Shown in pieces: positions 8,167 to 16,081 of a DNA stretch of 17,231 bases. A model generated the notes under the pieces. It made no database searches and had not been told where the DNA came from. It was given only the letters and a program-made list of their open reading frames with translations. Both the position numbers and the translations under genes were made by a program. The DNA is from Candidatus Atribacteria bacterium (lineage in GTDB: Bacteria > Atribacterota > Phoenicimicrobiia > Phoenicimicrobiales > Phoenicimicrobiaceae). The first letter of the stretch is position 1; each line of letters starts with the position of its first letter. Location of the stretch: contig DOTB01000050.1 of the NCBI GenBank assembly GCA_003513845.1, positions 76,451 to 93,681 of the forward strand, given 5' to 3'.

Positions 8167-8945
8167 ATAAAATCATACAAAACGAAAATAATATAAAGAT
8201 GCAGGTCAAAAATCTAAATTTTTTCTATAGAACAAAGCAAGTGCTAAAAAATATAAATCTTATTATAAAAAGCAATGCGGTAACTTCTATTATAGGTCCC
8301 TCGGGATGTGGTAAATCCACTTTTATTAGAACTCTTAATAGAATGAATGACATTATTTCAGGGACAAAGATAGAAGGAGACATTTTATTCAATCACAAAA
8401 ATATCTACGCTGAAGATGTAGATGTGGTAGAAATTCGAAGAAAAATAGGAATGGTCTTTCAAAGACCAAATCCTTTTCCTAAATCTATCTTCGAAAATGT
8501 GGCTTATGGGCTCAAAATTAATGGTCTCATTAAAAACAAAGATGAGTTGAGAGAACGGGTAGAGGATAGTTTGCAAGCTGCTGCTTTATGGGAAGAAGTT
8601 AAAGATCGGCTAAATACCCCCGCTTTAGATCTATCGGGCGGACAGCAACAACGACTATGTATTGCCCGGGTTCTGGCTATTAAACCTGAAGTAATCCTTT
8701 TTGATGAACCCTGTTCTGCTTTAGACCCCATCGCTACGGCTAAGATCGAGGAATTAATTCAGAAGTTAAAAGCAAAATACACTATAGTTATTGTCACCCA
8801 TAATATGCAGCAAGCCGCACGTGTTTCAGATTTAACAGCTTTCTTGATGTTGGGAGAATTAATTGAATTTGATAAGACCCAAAAGATTTTCACTAATCCC
8901 AGTCAAAAAATTACCGAAGATTACATTACCGGCCGCTTTGGCTAA
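8160..8945 (+). CDS. pstB: Phosphate ABC transporter ATPase PstB
   Basis: A 261-residue ABC ATPase that powers PstSCA. Motifs in order: Walker [10 protein letters not shown] (46-54), Q-loop Q101 in VFQRPNPFP (the NPFP is diagnostic for PstB), signature LSGGQQQR (158-165), Walker B VILFDEP (178-184), D-loop SALDP and switch H214 in THNM. The C-terminus [10 protein letters not shown] is also typical of PstB. The start ATG lies inside the end of pstA. Confidence 0.96.
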   Translation: MVDKIIQNENNIKMQVKNLNFFYRTKQVLKNINLIIKSNAVTSIIGPSGCGKSTFIRTLNRMNDIISGTKIEGDILFNHKNIYAEDVDVVEIRRKIGMVFQRPNPFPKSIFENVAYGLKINGLIKNKDELRERVEDSLQAAALWEEVKDRLNTPALDLSGGQQQRLCIARVLAIKPEVILFDEPCSALDPIATAKIEELIQKLKAKYTIVIVTHNMQQAARVSDLTAFLMLGELIEFDKTQKIFTNPSQKITEDYITGRFG

Positions 8946-8961
8946 AAAATTAGTCGTGTGA

Positions 8962-8980
8962 CAGGGAACGGTTGTTCCTG
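8962..8980 (+). other. Short stem-loop after pstB
   Basis: GGAAC-GGTT-GTTCC at 8965-8978 forms a 5-bp stem 20 bases after the pstB stop. No T-run follows directly (a T7 comes about 20 bases later), so it is not a convincing intrinsic terminator. It may be an attenuating or mRNA-end-protecting hairpin between pstB and phoU. Confidence 0.3.
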
Positions 8981-9002
8981 CTCAGTAATTAAGTAACTTT
9001 TT

Positions 9003-9017
9003 TGGTATAATTATACC
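9003..9017 (+). promoter_or_regulatory. 14-bp perfect palindrome with extended -10 just ahead of the phoU ribosome binding site
   Basis: GGTATAATTATACC (9004-9017) is a perfect palindrome lying 3 bases before AAAGGAGG (9021-9028). It contains TATAAT (9006-9011) preceded by TG at 9003-9004 (TGgTATAAT), an extended -10 that could drive phoU separately from pst. The same palindrome could be a hairpin or operator. No strong -35 is seen. Confidence 0.4.
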
Positions 9018-9037
9018 ACCAAAGGAGGAATAAAAAG

Positions 9038-9700
9038 ATGGAAAGACAATTTGACCAAGAATTAAATATTCTAAAAGAAGATTTATTAAAAATGGCTTCT
9101 TTAACTGAAGAAGCTGTTGCTAAATCAATAAAGGCTTTAGTAGAAAGAGATTCAAACTTAGCCCAGGAAGTAATAGACCGAGACAGGGAAGTTAATCTTT
9201 TGGAGATAGAAATAAACAATCAATGTTTAAAACTTTTGGCCTTAAAACAGCCTATGGCTATTGATTTAAGATTTATTACTTCTGTTATGAAAATTATCAG
9301 TCACTTAGAAAGAATAGCAGACCAGGCGGTAAATATTTCCCAAAGAACCTTAAAATTAATAAAACAACCCTTGCTTAAACCTCTAATTGATATCCCCCGA
9401 ATGGCAGAATTGGCTCAGGAGATGGTGATAAATTCGGTAGATTCTCTTGTAAATAAAGATTCTCTTCTGGCTAAAAGAATCGGGAAAAGAGATAATTTGG
9501 TAGATGATTTAAATGACCAAATATTTAGAGAACTTTTAACTTATATGATAGAGGACCCAAGAACTATAAAAAGAGCGATAGAATTAATTTTAGTTGGCCG
9601 TCATTTAGAAAGAATTGCCGATTTAGCCACCAATATAAGTGAGGAAGTTGTGTTTATATTAAATGGTAAAAATATAAAACACCCCGATCAGGAAAAATAA
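9038..9700 (+). CDS. phoU: Phosphate signalling regulator PhoU
   Basis: A 220-residue all-helical protein made of two PhoU repeats. Each carries the metal-binding signature helix: HLERIADQAVNI (89-100) and HLERIADLATNI (189-200). PhoU is a cytoplasmic or peripheral protein that couples PstSCAB to PhoR so that kinase activity is shut off under phosphate sufficiency. Its length is normal for the family. AAAGGAGG precedes the ATG by 9 bases. It is separated from pstB by 92 bases containing a hairpin and a palindrome, so it may have its own promoter. It converges on ptb with only 19 bases between stop codons. Confidence 0.95.
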   Translation: MERQFDQELNILKEDLLKMASLTEEAVAKSIKALVERDSNLAQEVIDRDREVNLLEIEINNQCLKLLALKQPMAIDLRFITSVMKIISHLERIADQAVNISQRTLKLIKQPLLKPLIDIPRMAELAQEMVINSVDSLVNKDSLLAKRIGKRDNLVDDLNDQIFRELLTYMIEDPRTIKRAIELILVGRHLERIADLATNISEEVVFILNGKNIKHPDQEK

Positions 9701-9719
9701 TTTCTTATTATAAAATACA

Positions 9720-10643
9720 CTAGAGATCAATCTTCTGGCGTATTTTATTACTGCATAAGATAGAAAGGGCGATACAGTTAAATTTCACATCATTCTTATC
9801 TGCCCGGGAAGGTATTATTACTGGAGCTTTGGTGCCCACTAATACATGCCCTACTGGATAATTGGCATAATAGGTAAGTGCTTTACCAAAGATATTTCCC
9901 GTAGCAATATCGGGAACGATTAGAATATCAGCTTTACCTGCCACAGGTGAGGTGATACCTTTTTTCTGGGCAGCAAATTCTGAAATAGCATTATCCAAAG
10001 CAAGTGGCCCATCGATAATACAGCCGGTAATCTGTCCTCTCTGATTCATCTTAGAAATCATCCCAGCTTTAATAGTCTCTTCCATATCGGGATTTATAGT
10101 TTCTACTGCGGCTAAGAGAGCAACTTTGGGAGTTTCTATTCCTAATTTGTGTGCAACTTCAACAGCATTTCTTATAATTTCCAATAAAGTATTCACATCT
10201 GGTTTGATATTTACTCCCCCATCACTCATTAATACTAATTTGGGATCTTCTTCTCTTCTATCTTCAAAGACAAAAACATCACTGACGATTTTATTAGTTC
10301 TTAGTCCCCACTCTTTGTTTAATACTGCCTTTAAAAGAGTAGCAGTCTTTATCTTCCCTTTAAGAAGTGTGCCTCCTTCTTTTACCTTCTCAACTGCCAG
10401 ACGTGCTTTTTCTAAATCATCTTTTACCTTGATAATCTCTTTTACAAAATTGCTATCTCCCAATAAGGAGATAGATTTTTCAATTTCTTCTTTATCTCCA
10501 ACCAGAATTCCTTCTCCAAAACCGTAATTATAACTTTCTTTTATTGCCTTCAAGGCTTCGATATCCTCTCCTCCGGCAACAATAATCTTTTCTCTTCCTT
10601 GAGTTTTTAAATTGGCAAATAATTCTTTAAAACTTTTTATCAT
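9720..10643 (-). CDS. ptb: Phosphate butyryltransferase (phosphotransacylase family)
   Basis: A 307-residue member of the phosphate acetyl/butyryltransferase family, which exchanges CoA for phosphate to turn an acyl-CoA into an acyl-phosphate. Family blocks are visible: VLMSDGGVNIKPD, GPLALDNAIS, GKADILIVPDIATGN, YYANYPVGHVLVGTKAPVIIPSRAD and a final CIALSIL. Length and sequence fit Ptb better than Pta. The ATG at 10643 is chosen because AGGAGG (10650-10655) lies 6 bases upstream. A longer reading from a GTG would run through that ribosome binding site. It follows buk on the same strand across a 269-base gap filled with repeats. With the adjacent 2-oxoacid oxidoreductase, its substrate may be a branched-chain or aryl acyl-CoA and need not be butyryl-CoA. 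Confidence 0.9.
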   Translation of the reverse strand: MIKSFKELFANLKTQGREKIIVAGGEDIEALKAIKESYNYGFGEGILVGDKEEIEKSISLLGDSNFVKEIIKVKDDLEKARLAVEKVKEGGTLLKGKIKTATLLKAVLNKEWGLRTNKIVSDVFVFEDRREEDPKLVLMSDGGVNIKPDVNTLLEIIRNAVEVAHKLGIETPKVALLAAVETINPDMEETIKAGMISKMNQRGQITGCIIDGPLALDNAISEFAAQKKGITSPVAGKADILIVPDIATGNIFGKALTYYANYPVGHVLVGTKAPVIIPSRADKNDVKFNCIALSILCSNKIRQKIDL

Positions 10644-10719
10644 TTTAGACCTCCTATACACAGATTACATATACAAATTGCTCAGATTATGTGCTTGATA
10701 ACTTGATAGTGGATTCTAT

Positions 10720-10745
10720 GGATTCCCGCTTTCGCGGGAATGACA
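10720..10745. repeat. REP-like palindrome
   Basis: ATTCCCGC (10722-10729) and GCGGGAAT (10734-10741) form a perfect 8-bp stem around TTTC, followed by GACA. This is the widespread 'ATTCCCGCGAAAGCGGGAAT' type of bacterial dispersed repeat. Fragments of the same GGAATGACA end recur at 10756-10763 and 10868-10876. Confidence 0.8.
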
Positions 10746-10769
10746 TAAACTAAAGGAATGACATAAGAA

Positions 10770-10850
10770 AGTAAGGAACTGGGTCGGATAAATCCGATCC
10801 CTACCTCGACAGGCGGGCCTGCCCTCGTGAAAACGGGGGGCGCCTGTCCA
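10770..10850. repeat. Composite dispersed repeat: TCGGAT palindrome plus GC-rich hairpin
   Basis: A palindrome TCGGATAAATCCGA (10784-10797) is followed by CCTACCTC and then a GC-rich hairpin with perfect 8-bp outer arms GACAGGCG (10808-10815) and CGCCTGTC (10841-10848). The 5' half matches 5439-5475. The segment TCGTGAAAACGGGG (10825-10838) occurs inverted at 16128-16141. The block is much richer in GC than its surroundings. Confidence 0.75.
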
Positions 10851-10912
10851 ACGGTTTTATATTGATACGGGAATGACGCTGTCAAATCCAAAATTAAAAT
10901 TAAAATATGATT

Positions 10913-11980
10913 TTAGGAATATATCTTTACTTTCTCTACCCCATTTAGCACTCTTATAACTGCCTGAGCTAACGCCCCCATCTCTTCTTCCCCTGGATAA
11001 ACGACTAAGGGAGCTATCCAGCCCACTCTCTCTTTTATTTTATTTACCAAAATCTCATTGTGTGCCATTCCTCCAACAAGAATAATCGCGTCAATTTTTC
11101 CTTTTAATACTGTAGCCATTGCCCCGATTTCTTTGGCAATTTGATAACACATTGCTTTAAAAATTAATTTAGCATAACTATCCCCCTGGTCTATCATTTT
11201 CATAACTTCTCTTAAATCATTAGTCCCTAAATGAGAGACAAGTCCGCCCTGATGAGTAATAAACTTAATTAATTCTTTTTCTGAATATTTCCCAGAATAA
11301 CACAAATGAATCAATGCGGCATTGGGAAGAGAGCCAGTCCTTTCAGGGGAAAAAGGTCCTCCATCATTGGCATTATTTACATCAACAATTTTCCCTTTCT
11401 TAATAGGGGCGATAGATATCCCTCCACCTAAATGGGCTACAATAAGATTTAATTCCTCAAACTTTTTCCCCTGTTCTTTAGCATAACGGAAGGCATTGGC
11501 TCGAATATTTAAAGTATGGAGCAAGGATTTCCTTTCTATTCCTTTTAGCCCGGATATCCGAGCAATGTCCGTAAATTCATCAACCGATACCGGGTCAGCA
11601 ATATAAGCTGGAACACCAATTTCTTCAGCTATTTCACGGGCAATAATCCCTCCTAAATTAGAGGCATGTTCAACAGGAGAATTTTTTAAATCATCTATGA
11701 GTTTATTGTTTACCATATATGTTCCAGCAGTCAGGGGTTTTAATATCCCTCCTCGGCCTATAACCGCTTTTATAGAATTAATGTCTATGTTTCTCTTTTT
11801 TAAGGTATTTAAAATTATATTTTTTCTTACTGGACCTTGCTCTAAAAGAGATGTAAATTGAGAAAGTTCTTCGGTAGTATGGGATATGTTCTCTTTAAAA
11901 ATCTCTTTTCCTTCCAGATTAAATAAGGCAATCTTGGTAGAAGTTGAACCAGGATTGATTACCAGAATATTTTCTTTCAT
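10913..11980 (-). CDS. buk: Butyrate kinase (acyl kinase of the ASKHA family)
   Basis: A 355-residue acyl kinase, making ATP from acyl-phosphate and ADP. Family blocks are NPGSTSTK (9-16, first nucleotide-binding loop), GRGGILKPL, AHLGGGISI (182-190), NDGGPFSPERTGSLP (205-219) and a late VGGMAHNEIL adenosine segment. The length matches butyrate kinases (about 355) and is shorter than acetate kinases (about 400). ATG 11978-11980 is chosen over the ATG four codons upstream because GGAGG (11986-11990) lies 5 bases before it and inside the longer reading. It is upstream of ptb on the same strand, the usual partner. The real acid produced may be isobutyrate, isovalerate or an aryl acid, given the upstream genes. 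Confidence 0.92.
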   Translation of the reverse strand: MKENILVINPGSTSTKIALFNLEGKEIFKENISHTTEELSQFTSLLEQGPVRKNIILNTLKKRNIDINSIKAVIGRGGILKPLTAGTYMVNNKLIDDLKNSPVEHASNLGGIIAREIAEEIGVPAYIADPVSVDEFTDIARISGLKGIERKSLLHTLNIRANAFRYAKEQGKKFEELNLIVAHLGGGISIAPIKKGKIVDVNNANDGGPFSPERTGSLPNAALIHLCYSGKYSEKELIKFITHQGGLVSHLGTNDLREVMKMIDQGDSYAKLIFKAMCYQIAKEIGAMATVLKGKIDAIILVGGMAHNEILVNKIKERVGWIAPLVVYPGEEEMGALAQAVIRVLNGVEKVKIYS

Positions 11981-12006
11981 ACATTCCTCCATTCTTTATA
12001 GTACAA

Positions 12007-12100
12007 GTATGTAGTATTTAGTATATAGTAAAGAAAACCGTATCTAGTATCTCGTTAAGATGGTTAGCCAGTTTGCCGGTTTACCAGTTACCCGGTTTAA
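12007..12100 (+). repeat. Composite repeat, copy 1: heptamer array plus core
   Basis: Tandem heptamers GTATGTA, GTATTTA, GTATATA (12007-12027) and GTATCTA, GTATCTC (12040-12053) run into a 23-base core (12054-12076) that occurs base for base, inverted, at 16203-16225. The bases after the core remain similar (GTTTACC-type). This copy fills the gap upstream of buk. Confidence 0.8.
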
Positions 12101-12183
12101 GAATTAAAAGTATTTTGGTTAATTGTATCAATTAACTCTCATCATCCAACTGAGAACTTGTATTTGAAATTAACGATTAGAAT

Positions 12184-12225
12184 TAACTGGCTAACTGGCA
12201 AACAGGGTAACCAGGTAATTAACTA
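12184..12225. repeat. Complement-related repeat downstream of the aminotransferase gene
   Basis: AACTGGCTAAC (12185-12195) is the exact complement of GTTAGCCAGTT at 12063-12073, part of the 23-base core. Nearby GGTAACC (12206-12212) resembles the complement of the GTTACC run that follows the core. The two arms could pair across about 110 bases between the aminotransferase stop and buk. No T-run marks it as a terminator. Confidence 0.5.
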
Positions 12226-12229
12226 AACA

Positions 12230-13393
12230 CTAACAACTAGATATTTTTTCTATCCCCTTCTTTATTCTATTTATTCCCTCTTTAATATCCTCTAGTGAAG
12301 TAGCAAAAGAGAGACGAATATAGCCTTCTCCTTGTGTACCAAAAGCAGTGCCCGGAACGGTCACTACCTTACATTTTTCTAAGAGATACATAGATAATTC
12401 CTCAGAGGTCATCCCTGTTTCTTTTATATTTACGAAAGCATAAAATGTTCCTTCAGGTGCATAACAGCTCAATCCCTTAATCTCGTTTAACCCTTTGGTA
12501 AGAACATTTCTCCTTTCACTATAAGCCGAAAACATCTCTTTAACGCAATCCTGAGGACCTTGTATTGCTGCCAGGCCTGCTCTCTGGGCAATAGAATTGG
12601 CACATACAGAAGTATTTTGCAATAGTTTTGCTATCTCCTTTACTAAATCAGCGGGAGCGGCAAGGTATGCCAGCCTCCATCCAGTCATTGCGTAACTCTT
12701 AGAAAATCCGAATATAGAAATAGTTTGTTCTTTCATTCCAGGCAAAGAGGCTATACTAATATGCTCTCTGCCATCATAAATTATATCTTCGTAAAGCTCG
12801 TCACTGATTATAAATAAATCCTTTTCTTTAGCTATCTTCGCAATCAATAATAATTCTTCTTGAGTGAAAGCTGCTCCCGTAGGATTGCTAGGAGAATTTA
12901 TTAGGATAGCCTTGGTTTTAGGTGTAATATAATTTTTCAGCTCTTCTAAATCAGGATGAAAATTATTTTTGCCCCGCAGAGGAAGATGTATCGGTTTCCC
13001 TCCCGCAAAATACACCTGAGATTCATAAACCACAAAACCAGGGTCAGGAATGATGATTTCGTCACCAGGGTTAATAAGAATGTAACAAGAAAAGAATAAT
13101 GCTTCTGTACCACCAGAAGTAACCACTACTTCTTCAGGAGTAACTGAGATTTTGTTTTTATTAGTCAGCTTATCAGCCAAAACCTTCCTAAGTTCTGGAA
13201 ATCCTAAATTAGGAGTATAACGGGTGTAACCCTCATCTAAGGCCTTTTTGGCTGCCTCTCGAATATGGGCAGGAGTAATAAAATCAGGCTCTCCTATTCC
13301 AAAACTGATTAAATCTTTTTGTCCTTGAGCTAAGTCGAATAATTTTCTAATACCTGAAGGTTTTATTTTTTTTAAATTAAGATTAAATTCCAA
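12230..13393 (-). CDS. Class I PLP-dependent aminotransferase
   Basis: A 387-residue fold-type I aminotransferase of the AspC/PatA/MalY-like group. Key residues: GEPDF (34-38) and YTPNLG near the N-terminus, SGGTEA (93-98) for PLP phosphate contacts, NSPSNPTGA with N170, SDELYEDI with D198 and Y201, the PLP lysine K232 in FGFSKSYAMTGWR, and R360 in GYIRLSFA for the substrate carboxylate. It is cytosolic and would convert an amino acid to its 2-oxoacid. The start is a TTG (13391-13393) with GGAGG (13401-13405) 7 bases upstream. Directly downstream of iorB (55-base gap holding a palindrome), it probably supplies 2-oxoacids to IorAB. Substrate specificity (aromatic, branched-chain or aspartate) cannot be read from the sequence. 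Confidence 0.9.
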   Translation of the reverse strand: MEFNLNLKKIKPSGIRKLFDLAQGQKDLISFGIGEPDFITPAHIREAAKKALDEGYTRYTPNLGFPELRKVLADKLTNKNKISVTPEEVVVTSGGTEALFFSCYILINPGDEIIIPDPGFVVYESQVYFAGGKPIHLPLRGKNNFHPDLEELKNYITPKTKAILINSPSNPTGAAFTQEELLLIAKIAKEKDLFIISDELYEDIIYDGREHISIASLPGMKEQTISIFGFSKSYAMTGWRLAYLAAPADLVKEIAKLLQNTSVCANSIAQRAGLAAIQGPQDCVKEMFSAYSERRNVLTKGLNEIKGLSCYAPEGTFYAFVNIKETGMTSEELSMYLLEKCKVVTVPGTAFGTQGEGYIRLSFATSLEDIKEGINRIKKGIEKISSC

Positions 13394-13429
13394 TATTCTT
13401 CCTCCTTTTCATTATAAAATTCTATTACA

Positions 13430-13446
13430 GGTTCGATAAATCGAAC
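13430..13446. repeat. Perfect palindrome of the GTTCGAT/ATCGAAC family
   Basis: GTTCGAT-AA-ATCGAAC (13431-13446) has perfect 7-bp arms, preceded by G and followed by TTCTACA. It lies 3 bases past the iorB stop, between iorB and the aminotransferase gene. A near-identical copy is at 16084-16099. Confidence 0.8.
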
Positions 13447-13448
13447 TT

Positions 13449-14042
13449 CTACATATTTACCTCTTCAAATCCTTTTTCGAAGGCTTTTAAATTCGTTTCA
13501 ATACTTTTGGGAGGTAAGTTTTCTTTCATAGATTGAATAACTAATTTTTTATCTACAGGAAAATTAGGAGTAGCAACTGCTACTCCAAGTAGAACCATAT
13601 TTTCCGATATAATACTTCCAGCTTCTTTGGCTATTTTCTGGGCATCAATTATTAATAGATTCTTTACTTTGTTTTTCAATTCTTCAAAGACAGAAGATAG
13701 CTCAGGGTATTCTGAAATACTAAGTGAAACAGTAAAGGGTACAATGGGAGAACTATTTACTATGACAAAAGAATCTTTACCTACTTTATTTAAAGCTCTT
13801 AAAGCTTCTGCTGGTTCAAAGGCAATCAATAAATCCGCTGCACCTTCTTCAATTAGAGGACTATGTGCATTACCAATTTTAAGTTCAGTTACTACTGTCC
13901 CACCTCTTTGAGCCATTCCATGAACTTCGCTCATTACCACATTCAAACCTTTTTTCATCGCTGCCTCTCCCACAATTGTGGAAGCCTTAACCGTCCCTTG
14001 TCCCCCTACTCCAATAAGATGAATCTTGTATATATTTTTCAT
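13449..14042 (-). CDS. iorB: Indolepyruvate:ferredoxin oxidoreductase beta subunit
   Basis: A 197-residue gamma-type domain of the 2-oxoacid:ferredoxin oxidoreductase family. It has the hallmark GVGGQG (11-16) at the N-terminus, SEVHGMAQRGG (38-48) and LLIAFEPAEALRAL. It pairs with IorA to oxidise aryl (and possibly branched) 2-oxoacids to acyl-CoA while reducing ferredoxin. The size is normal for IorB. Its ATG overlaps the iorA stop by 4 bases (ATGA), so the two subunits are translationally coupled. Confidence 0.93.
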   Translation of the reverse strand: MKNIYKIHLIGVGGQGTVKASTIVGEAAMKKGLNVVMSEVHGMAQRGGTVVTELKIGNAHSPLIEEGAADLLIAFEPAEALRALNKVGKDSFVIVNSSPIVPFTVSLSISEYPELSSVFEELKNKVKNLLIIDAQKIAKEAGSIISENMVLLGVAVATPNFPVDKKLVIQSMKENLPPKSIETNLKAFEKGFEEVNM

Positions 14043-15910
14043 TCTTTCACCTCTATCGCTTTTTTAGGACATACTTGAGTACACAGACCGCAACCATTGC
14101 ATAATAAAGAGTTAATATTGACCGAACCATCTTTTTCTATAAAAAATGCTGGGCAAGTAAAATTCTTCACACAAATTAAGCACTTAATACATTCTTCCTG
14201 ATTAATGGCATATTTAATACTTATTCCTTTTTTCCTGTTTTCTGCATCAGTAATCATAGCACAGGGATGTTTGGCAATAACTACTGCTACTCCTTCAAAT
14301 TGCAGGGCTTCTTTAAAGACTTCTTCGGTCTTTTTCAAATTAAAGGGGTCAATAGTTTTCACAAATTCTACTCCTGAACCTTTAGCAATTCCTTCTATGG
14401 AAACCTCAGGTGCCGGATTACCCATCCCGTCTATTGGCACCCCCGGATTAGTCTGCCCTCCGGTCATTCCGGTTGTTCTGTTATCTAAAATTACTATTAA
14501 AATATTATCCTTATTATGCACAGCATTAATCAGAGGTGGAATCCCGGCGTGGAAAAAGGTCGAGTCTCCGATAAAAGATATTACTTTCTGATTGGTTGCT
14601 TTAGTAAATCCGCAGCCGATCCCTATACTCGAACCCATAGATATACAGTAATCAGCCATTTTATAAGGTGCTTGAATGGCTAAAGCATAACATCCTATAT
14701 CACTAGAATATATTATATCTTCTTCTCTTAATTTTAATTTTTTTACCGCTTTTTTTAAGGCAAAAAAGGTTCCCCGGTGAGGACAGCCAGGACAAAGGAC
14801 CGGAGGTCGTAAAGGCAAAGGAAGTTTAGTGCCAAATTTTTCTCTTCTGATTATTTCTTTATTTACTATTTTAGCTATTCCCAGGGAAACAATGTCTGGA
14901 TTATATTCATAAATTCGGGGAAGGGACCCGTCTAATTTACCATAAACCTTTTTAGCAATATTGTGTTTCCCTATTATGGCCAAAACCTCTTTTTCCATTA
15001 TCGGTTCTACTTCTTCTACTACCAATATACTATCTACACTGTTTATAAAATCTAAGACTAATTTTTCAGGAAAAGGATGAGAAAAAGCCAGTTTTAATAT
15101 CTTTACTTCTATATTATTTTCGCTTACCACATCTATTGCATAATTAAAGGCCCCTCCACTGGTGATAATACCAAGCGCTCTTCCTCCCTTATCTATTATT
15201 TTATTTACTGGAGAATTATTAGCTTTTTCTTTAATCCTGGTTAATTTTTCCATAAGTTTTTTGCGTAATTTTCTTACATGAGCAGGCATTACCACATATT
15301 GTTCTGGATTTTTCTTAAAACAACCTTTTTCTTTTCTTTTGATGACTAAGCCTAAATTAACCACCCCTCTCATATGAGATACTCTGGTAGTAGTACGCAT
15401 CAGTACAGGAATCTCAAATTGTTCGGAAAGCTCAAAGCCAAATTTCATCAGGTCTTTTACTTCTTGGGGGTTAGAGGGTTCTAATAAGGGTATCCCTGCT
15501 AAACGAGCCATAATTCTATTATCTTGTTCGTTTTGAGATGAGTACATTGATGGGTCATCGGCAGATAAGACAATCATTCCTCCCCGCACCCCGGTATAAA
15601 CTGTGCTCAAAAAAGAATCTGCCGCTACATTTAAACCTACATGTTTCATAAAGGTAAAGGAACGCAATCCAGCAGAGGCGGCAGCTGCCGAAACCTCTAA
15701 AGCCACTTTCTCATTGGCGGAAAATTCAAAATATATCCCTGCTTCTCGGGCAATTTTGTAAAACACATCTCCGATCTCTGAAGAAGGTGTGCCGGGATAA
15801 GTGGATGCCACTGAAACGCCACCTTCTAAAGCCCCTCGGACAGCAGCTTCATTGCCCAATAAAAATAATTTCTCTCCTTCTTTTTTGGTTAAAATTTCTT
15901 TTATTTTCAA
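14039..15910 (-). CDS. iorA: Indolepyruvate:ferredoxin oxidoreductase alpha subunit
   Basis: A 623-residue fused subunit. The N-terminal pyrimidine-binding domain has LLGNEAAVRGALEGG and STYPGTPSSEI. The transketolase C-like middle domain follows. LCPGCPHRG marks the start of the TPP domain, with GDS (448-450) and N477 forming the TPP/Mg motif. The C-terminal ferredoxin domain binds two [4Fe-4S] clusters through C574, C577, C580, C586 and C604, C607, C610, C614. One oddity is that the loop after the TPP motif reads GMTGGQTNPG (481-490), whereas the common form, as I recall it, is AMTGHQPHPG. The start is TTG (15908-15910) with AGGAGG (15916-15921) 5 bases upstream. It heads an iorA-iorB-aminotransferase run and lies downstream of an IclR regulator. 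Confidence 0.93.
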   Translation of the reverse strand: MKIKEILTKKEGEKLFLLGNEAAVRGALEGGVSVASTYPGTPSSEIGDVFYKIAREAGIYFEFSANEKVALEVSAAAASAGLRSFTFMKHVGLNVAADSFLSTVYTGVRGGMIVLSADDPSMYSSQNEQDNRIMARLAGIPLLEPSNPQEVKDLMKFGFELSEQFEIPVLMRTTTRVSHMRGVVNLGLVIKRKEKGCFKKNPEQYVVMPAHVRKLRKKLMEKLTRIKEKANNSPVNKIIDKGGRALGIITSGGAFNYAIDVVSENNIEVKILKLAFSHPFPEKLVLDFINSVDSILVVEEVEPIMEKEVLAIIGKHNIAKKVYGKLDGSLPRIYEYNPDIVSLGIAKIVNKEIIRREKFGTKLPLPLRPPVLCPGCPHRGTFFALKKAVKKLKLREEDIIYSSDIGCYALAIQAPYKMADYCISMGSSIGIGCGFTKATNQKVISFIGDSTFFHAGIPPLINAVHNKDNILIVILDNRTTGMTGGQTNPGVPIDGMGNPAPEVSIEGIAKGSGVEFVKTIDPFNLKKTEEVFKEALQFEGVAVVIAKHPCAMITDAENRKKGISIKYAINQEECIKCLICVKNFTCPAFFIEKDGSVNINSLLCNGCGLCTQVCPKKAIEVKE

Positions 15911-16081
15911 TTTTACCTCCTAATTTTTATTTCATATCGCGTAATTTAGTGGTTAGTGAATAGTTAGTGTTCGTTAGTATTTAGTATTAAGAACAAACTT
16001 TTAATTATCAGTTTTTAGTCTATTTTTTCTCTGTCATTGCGAGCTCCAATTTTTCGGAGCGCGGCAATTAGGTAATTTTAC
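15911..16081. repeat. Gene-free gap: heptamer pair and ATTGCGAG-type repeat (16033-16070)
   Basis: No gene is seen. At 15977-15990 two heptamers, GTATTTA and GTATTAA, echo the arrays at 12007 and 16239. At 16033-16070 is a hairpin-forming block: ATTGC (16036-16040) pairs with GCAAT (16064-16068), and GCTCC (16043-16047) with GGAGC (16056-16060). This is the familiar GTCATTGCGAG dispersed-repeat type. No clear promoter for iorA stands out. Confidence 0.6.

Noticed and set aside
9701..9719. Shared bidirectional terminator between convergent phoU and ptb
   Set aside because: The gap is only 19 bases and I see no stem with flanking T-runs.
10682..10891. A 69-codon open frame on the minus strand containing VIPAKAGI
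   Set aside because: It is a translation of REP-like palindromes and the composite repeat. The VIPAKAGI peptide is a well-known artefact of this repeat type.
12060..12225. Riboswitch or structured leader upstream of buk
   Set aside because: The pairing arms belong to the dispersed core repeat. No known riboswitch motif was recognised.
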